A program made the position numbers and the translations under genes. Of a stretch of DNA of 64,000 bases, positions 63,148 to 64,000 are shown one piece after another (within the stretch, counting starts at the first letter, position 1; the number at the start of each line of letters is the position of its first letter). This DNA comes from Sulfitobacter sp. W027 (GTDB lineage Bacteria; Pseudomonadota; Alphaproteobacteria; Rhodobacterales; Rhodobacteraceae), in NCBI RefSeq assembly GCF_025143985.1, contig NZ_CP083564.1, forward strand, positions 2,109,501-2,173,500, read 5' to 3'. The notes beneath the pieces are model-generated. The model did no database searches and was not told the DNA's origin. It saw only the letters and a program-made list of their open reading frames with translations.

Positions 63148-63654
63148 TCAGCCTTCGACGCGCTGCAGGTTGATCTCGCCCACACCCACGGCAAAGTTCA
63201 CGCCGGTCTGGGTGTTCAAGCTTAGCGGTTGAAGTGCCAGCGTGTCTTCGGAGCCACCGGTCATCAGGTTGGCACCAGCGCCCACACCCACGGTCGCTTC
63301 GGCAGAGACGCCTTTATAGCTGCCGTTCAGGCCGCCTTCGGAATACTCTTGCTCGGTCGGGGCCAGCACCAGCCAAGACATTTGGCCGTTTTGGGTTTTG
63401 CCGATGTCGACACCCCAGCGGTTGATCTCACCGACATAGGTCTCATCTTCGAGCCCTTCTTCGATGGGGTTAAAGGTACATGTCAGTTCACGGGTAGAAC
63501 CGAAGATAAAGCCGGTGCCATCGCCCACGTCGCACGACAGCGAGCCGATTTCGGCGTGATCCACGGTCTCATTGTCATCGGCCATTGCAGTGGAGCCAAA
63601 GGCGGTGGCGCTCAACAGGGCGGCGCCGAGGGTCAGTTTGGTTGCATGCATCAT
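63148..63654 (-). CDS. Exported DUF992 protein
   Basis: A 168-residue periplasmic protein: signal peptide MMHATKLTLGAALLSATAFG ending at TAMA, then a DUF992 domain with paired cysteines in IGSLSCDVGDGTGFIFGSTR and ELTCTFNPIEE and the glycine-rich GVSAEATVGVGAGANLMTGG. The family is uncharacterised and nearly confined to alphaproteobacteria. The 278 bases upstream contain no supported gene. Confidence 0.88.
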   Translation of the reverse strand: MMHATKLTLGAALLSATAFGSTAMADDNETVDHAEIGSLSCDVGDGTGFIFGSTRELTCTFNPIEEGLEDETYVGEINRWGVDIGKTQNGQMSWLVLAPTEQEYSEGGLNGSYKGVSAEATVGVGAGANLMTGGSEDTLALQPLSLNTQTGVNFAVGVGEINLQRVEG

Positions 63655-63932
63655 CTTAAGTCACTTTCCGGCGCAGCGGTGCGCCTTATCTGCTTTGAAC
63701 GGCATTCGGGTGCCTTGGTCGAGCGACGCACATCAGGTGCCTCGCCCCCTTCCGACAGCCAGCATCAGCACCACGCAGGCGCTGTTGTTGCCTCTCATCG
63801 CAGGCACAACGCCCGCCCGAGATAAGGGTTCCTGCAGAGCGCCAAAGTTAGGAATATTCATGCGCCCCCGACAGCGCCCAACGCCCCGGCACCGCTGGAC
63901 AAATCAGCCGCCACATGGCACCGCTTGTCGCT

Positions 63933-64000
63933 ATGAGTGATGATCTGATCCCCTTCTCCCCCGACAGCGGCGATGCCACGGCCCTGCGCCGTGCCTTTGG
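63933..64000 (+). CDS. N-terminus of a gene cut by the window end, possibly flavin reductase
   Basis: An ATG at 63933 opens a frame (MSDDLIPFSPDSGDATALRR, then AF) to the end of the window. The pattern of an acidic start followed by ALRRAFG resembles the beginning of flavin reductase-like proteins, but 22 residues are too few for a firm call. Confidence 0.4.
   Translation, partial: MSDDLIPFSPDSGDATALRRAF

Overview
The window is a gene-dense, GC-rich chromosomal segment from an alphaproteobacterium, most likely a marine Rhodobacteraceae (Roseobacter group, Sulfitobacter-like). This is inferred from the sarcosine oxidase operon, the NavSp-type sodium channel, the split ccm loci, DUF992/DUF1289 proteins and TRAP transport. 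No rRNA, tRNA, CRISPR array, prophage or complete insertion sequence was found. Protein identities come from recognising motifs and overall sequence by eye; no database search was run.

Layout. 1-3.4 kb: end of aconitase, a membrane protein and a WrbA-like flavoprotein. 3.4-10.2 kb: a tightly packed minus-strand run yajC-secD-secF-(TauE-like)-(Mth938-like)-ccmA-ccmB-ccmC-ccmD-ccmG, joining protein export to cytochrome c maturation; ccmI lies apart at 31.4 kb with ruvX. 10.4-12.7 kb: serS, a strongly folded intergenic element and a TspO-like membrane protein. 12.7-16.4 kb: der, bamB and a YfgM-like gene (envelope and ribosome biogenesis). 16.5-24.3 kb: DUF302 protein, voltage-gated cation channel, ATM1-type ABC exporter, a LysM protein with a repetitive linker, a LOG-family protein, RarD and a host-attachment protein. 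24.4-31.2 kb: sodB, with a perfect FNR-type box upstream and a duplicated 3' end, then the heterotetrameric sarcosine oxidase genes soxB-D-A-G with a small unrelated membrane gene inserted after soxB. 31.4-36.9 kb: ccmI, ruvX, DUF1289, a second TauE-like exporter, a Bcr/CflA exporter and dusA.

37-49 kb is the most accessory part: many short or hypothetical genes, longer gaps and lineage-specific operons. It holds an RHH regulator with a PHB-depolymerase-like esterase and a C45 Ntn-hydrolase; a LysR regulator divergent from a small lipoprotein; a DUF481 outer-membrane protein; an RsbQ-like alpha/beta hydrolase whose stop codon abuts the start of a PAS histidine kinase; and a Tat-exported multicopper oxidase overlapping a cytochrome c gene. 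48.7-57 kb: a three-PAS hybrid kinase with two receiver domains, an SbcD/SbcC-like (YhaO/YhaN-like) pair and an AI-2E-family permease. 57-64 kb: a TRAP transporter, acetyl-CoA synthetase, a MOSC-like protein, a DUF992 protein and the first codons of a further gene.

The best candidates for something little described are the RsbQ-like/PAS-kinase pair (a possible small-molecule or energy-sensing two-component system), the sodB locus with its FNR box and tandem 3' UTR, the four-stem intergenic element after serS, and the RHH/esterase/Ntn-hydrolase operon.
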